NCBI GenBank assembly: GCA_963825635.1
Contig: CAWGTU010000001.1
Coordinates: forward strand, 1,550,001 to 1,614,000
From: JAOUEA01 sp963825635
GTDB taxonomy: Bacteria > Actinomycetota > UBA4738 > HRBIN12
DNA length: 64,000 bases
Direction: 5' to 3'
Both the position numbers and the translations under genes were made by a program. The notes beneath the pieces are model-generated. The model had not been told where the DNA came from. It ran no database searches and saw nothing but the letters and a program-made list of their open reading frames with translations. Of this stretch, positions 62,949-64,000 are shown in pieces (position 1 is the first letter of the stretch; every line of letters begins with the position of its first letter).

Positions 62949-62961
62949 CCGCGAGGCGCGG
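62949..62961. terminator. Short hairpin between convergent genes
   Basis: CCGCG-AGG-CGCGG forms a 5-bp stem between the cyclase and PhnD-like genes. It is weak and has no T-run. Confidence 0.25.
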
Positions 62962-62982
62962 GGTCGGCGTCGTCCGTTCCGA

Positions 62983-63780
62983 CTACCGGATCGTCGTGAA
63001 GCCTGCGGCCTCGCAGGCGTCGACCATCATCCTGATGTCGTCGTAGGAGGAGGAGTCCACCGCCACGAACCGATCCACGAGGCCGACGTCGAGTCGCTCC
63101 CGGCAGGACGGATCATCGCCCATGGTGAGCAACACGGCTCGGATGTCCTCTCGGAGTTCCCTCGGCAGCCGCTTCGACACCGCAACGGGCTGGATCGTGG
63201 AAGGACCCAGCGCCTCGATCACGCGAAGGCTCTCCCGCAGCGCGAGGTCGTCCCGGAGCGCGACCGCGAGGACCTGCGAGTCGATGGCCGAGGCGTCGAC
63301 CTCGGCCCTCGACACCATCCGGATCGACTCCTCATGGAACCCGGCTTCGATGACCTCACCGAAGAACCCGCTCGTCTCTCCCATGCGGAGCAGGTGGAAT
63401 CGCGTGATCCCATACCCTGAGTGCGAGAGCGGTTCGTTGTAGGACCACGAGCGCCCGCGCAGATCCTCGAAGGAGCGGAACGGGCTCTCGCGATGGACGA
63501 TCACGTCGGAGAAGTAGACCGGCGCTCCGACGTAGCGTTCGCCCTGCAGCACAGGAGCGGCCACCGGCTCCGCAGGGGAGATCCCCTGGCGTTCGAACAT
63601 CACGTACGGAAGGCTGCACACGAAGCAGACGTCGTTCTCGTCCCGCGCGCAGCTCGCGTAGTCGGTCTCGACGACGAGCTCTGTTGGGATACCGAGCCGC
63701 CGACCGATCTCATCCGTGACGACCTCGTATACCGGCAGGATGTTGGGAGCAAGGTACGTGCCGATCCGCAGTCGATCCAC
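62983..63780 (-). CDS. PhnD-like periplasmic-binding-fold protein
   Basis: This 265-residue protein has the phosphate/phosphonate-binding (PhnD/SsuA/transferrin-type) fold: LRIGTYLAPNILPVYEVVTDEIGRRLGI, YVGAPVYFSDVIVHRESPFRSFEDLRGRSWSYNEPLSHSG and TTIQPVAVSKRLP. There is no signal peptide, so it acts in the cytoplasm or its start is wrong. No transporter genes for phosphonate are adjacent. GTG 63780 is the start. Confidence 0.82.
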   Translation of the reverse strand: MDRLRIGTYLAPNILPVYEVVTDEIGRRLGIPTELVVETDYASCARDENDVCFVCSLPYVMFERQGISPAEPVAAPVLQGERYVGAPVYFSDVIVHRESPFRSFEDLRGRSWSYNEPLSHSGYGITRFHLLRMGETSGFFGEVIEAGFHEESIRMVSRAEVDASAIDSQVLAVALRDDLALRESLRVIEALGPSTIQPVAVSKRLPRELREDIRAVLLTMGDDPSCRERLDVGLVDRFVAVDSSSYDDIRMMVDACEAAGFTTIR

Positions 63781-63848
63781 GGTTGCGAAGCGTAGCGGCG
63801 ATCGTCCGTTCTCGGAGGCGACCTGCGCGAGCCTTCGCTGCGCCGTCC

Positions 63849-64000
63849 TTAGTCGAGGAGGCTGACGATCAGCACCAGCGTGGGGATCGACAGGACCGTC
63901 CCAACGATGAGCGTGGAGGCCGATTCCGCTTCGTAGCTTCGGTAGCGAACCGCGAACATCGGGGCCACCACCGACGCTGGCATCGCCGTCAGGATCACGG
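63849..64000 (-). CDS. AEC-family transporter (auxin efflux carrier type), C-terminal fragment
   Basis: Only the last 50 residues are in the window; the start is beyond the right edge. They read AMPASVVAPMFAVRYRSYE and then two-thirds of a membrane helix (LSIPTLVLIVSLLD) before TAA. That end matches the C-terminus of AEC transporters. Confidence 0.7.
   Translation of the reverse strand, partial: VILTAMPASVVAPMFAVRYRSYEAESASTLIVGTVLSIPTLVLIVSLLD

Overview
The window is about 64 kb of a GC-rich bacterial chromosome. It looks like an unclassified actinobacterium: there is a mycothiol-dependent maleylpyruvate isomerase-type protein, a DUF222/HNH protein, a KorA/KorB pair of the mycobacterial type, the order sufB-sufD-ferredoxin-sufC-sufS-sufU, and a class A RNase P RNA beside an RNase H / zinc-ribbon pair. 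No tRNA, rRNA, CRISPR array, prophage or insertion sequence was recognised. Most of it is ordinary core metabolism. Two genes appear frameshifted, and the last gene runs off the right edge.

Layout. 1-5.8 kb: a cysteine desulfurase, 2-oxoacid:ferredoxin oxidoreductase korAB, an aldo/keto reductase and a cyclic-nucleotide-binding protein. 5.8-16.9 kb: metH, a class III aminotransferase, an IscA-type Fe-S carrier, a YbaK-like deacylase, glycerate kinase, a DinB-like protein, a GNAT/FemAB-like protein and a DUF2207 membrane protein. 16.9-25 kb: the suf Fe-S operon on the minus strand, a frameshifted PAP2 phosphatase, a thiosulfate sulfurtransferase behind a Cys-Cys leader peptide, and a MIP18/SufT-like protein. 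25-27.8 kb: a NarL-type response regulator, a histidine kinase with a degenerate receiver, and a lipoprotein. 27.8-41 kb: a lipoate-centred block (gcvT, lpd, E1 alpha, E1 beta, E2, lipB), a copper operon (YHS protein, csoR, copA, thioredoxin-TPR, methyltransferase), and a second E1 alpha/beta pair without its own E2. 41-49.5 kb: a multi-PAS sensor kinase, an AI-2E exporter-family protein, lipA, rnpB, a lipoprotein, an RNase HI-like gene, a zinc-ribbon coiled-coil protein and an orphan Flp pilin. 49.5-64 kb: mixed accessory genes including an SDR, SURF1, a lone DppB-like permease, a truncated hemoglobin, a repeat-rich membrane protein, an ArsR/SRPBCC pair, a DUF222/HNH protein, a short pyruvate-kinase-like protein, a GerW-like protein, a hydrolase-cyclase fusion, a PhnD-like protein and a partial AEC transporter.

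How the genes work together. Sulfur and lipoate are the themes. Two cysteine desulfurases, SufBCD/SufU, an IscA-type carrier, a SufT-like protein and a sulfurtransferase supply sulfur and Fe-S clusters. LipA, an Fe-S enzyme, and LipB lipoylate the E2 subunit of the dehydrogenase complexes. KorAB offers a ferredoxin-linked alternative to oxo-acid dehydrogenases.

The strongest regulatory signals are these. (1) A related dyad lies in front of sufB, the sulfurtransferase and the IscA-type gene, suggesting an Fe-S or sulfur regulon. (2) A 23-codon leader peptide with tandem cysteine codons is followed by hairpins, one covering the sulfurtransferase ribosome site. (3) At least thirteen genes have a TANNNT box 6-8 nt before the start codon, which points to many leaderless transcripts. 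All regulatory claims rest on reading the bases by eye, without database searches or RNA data.
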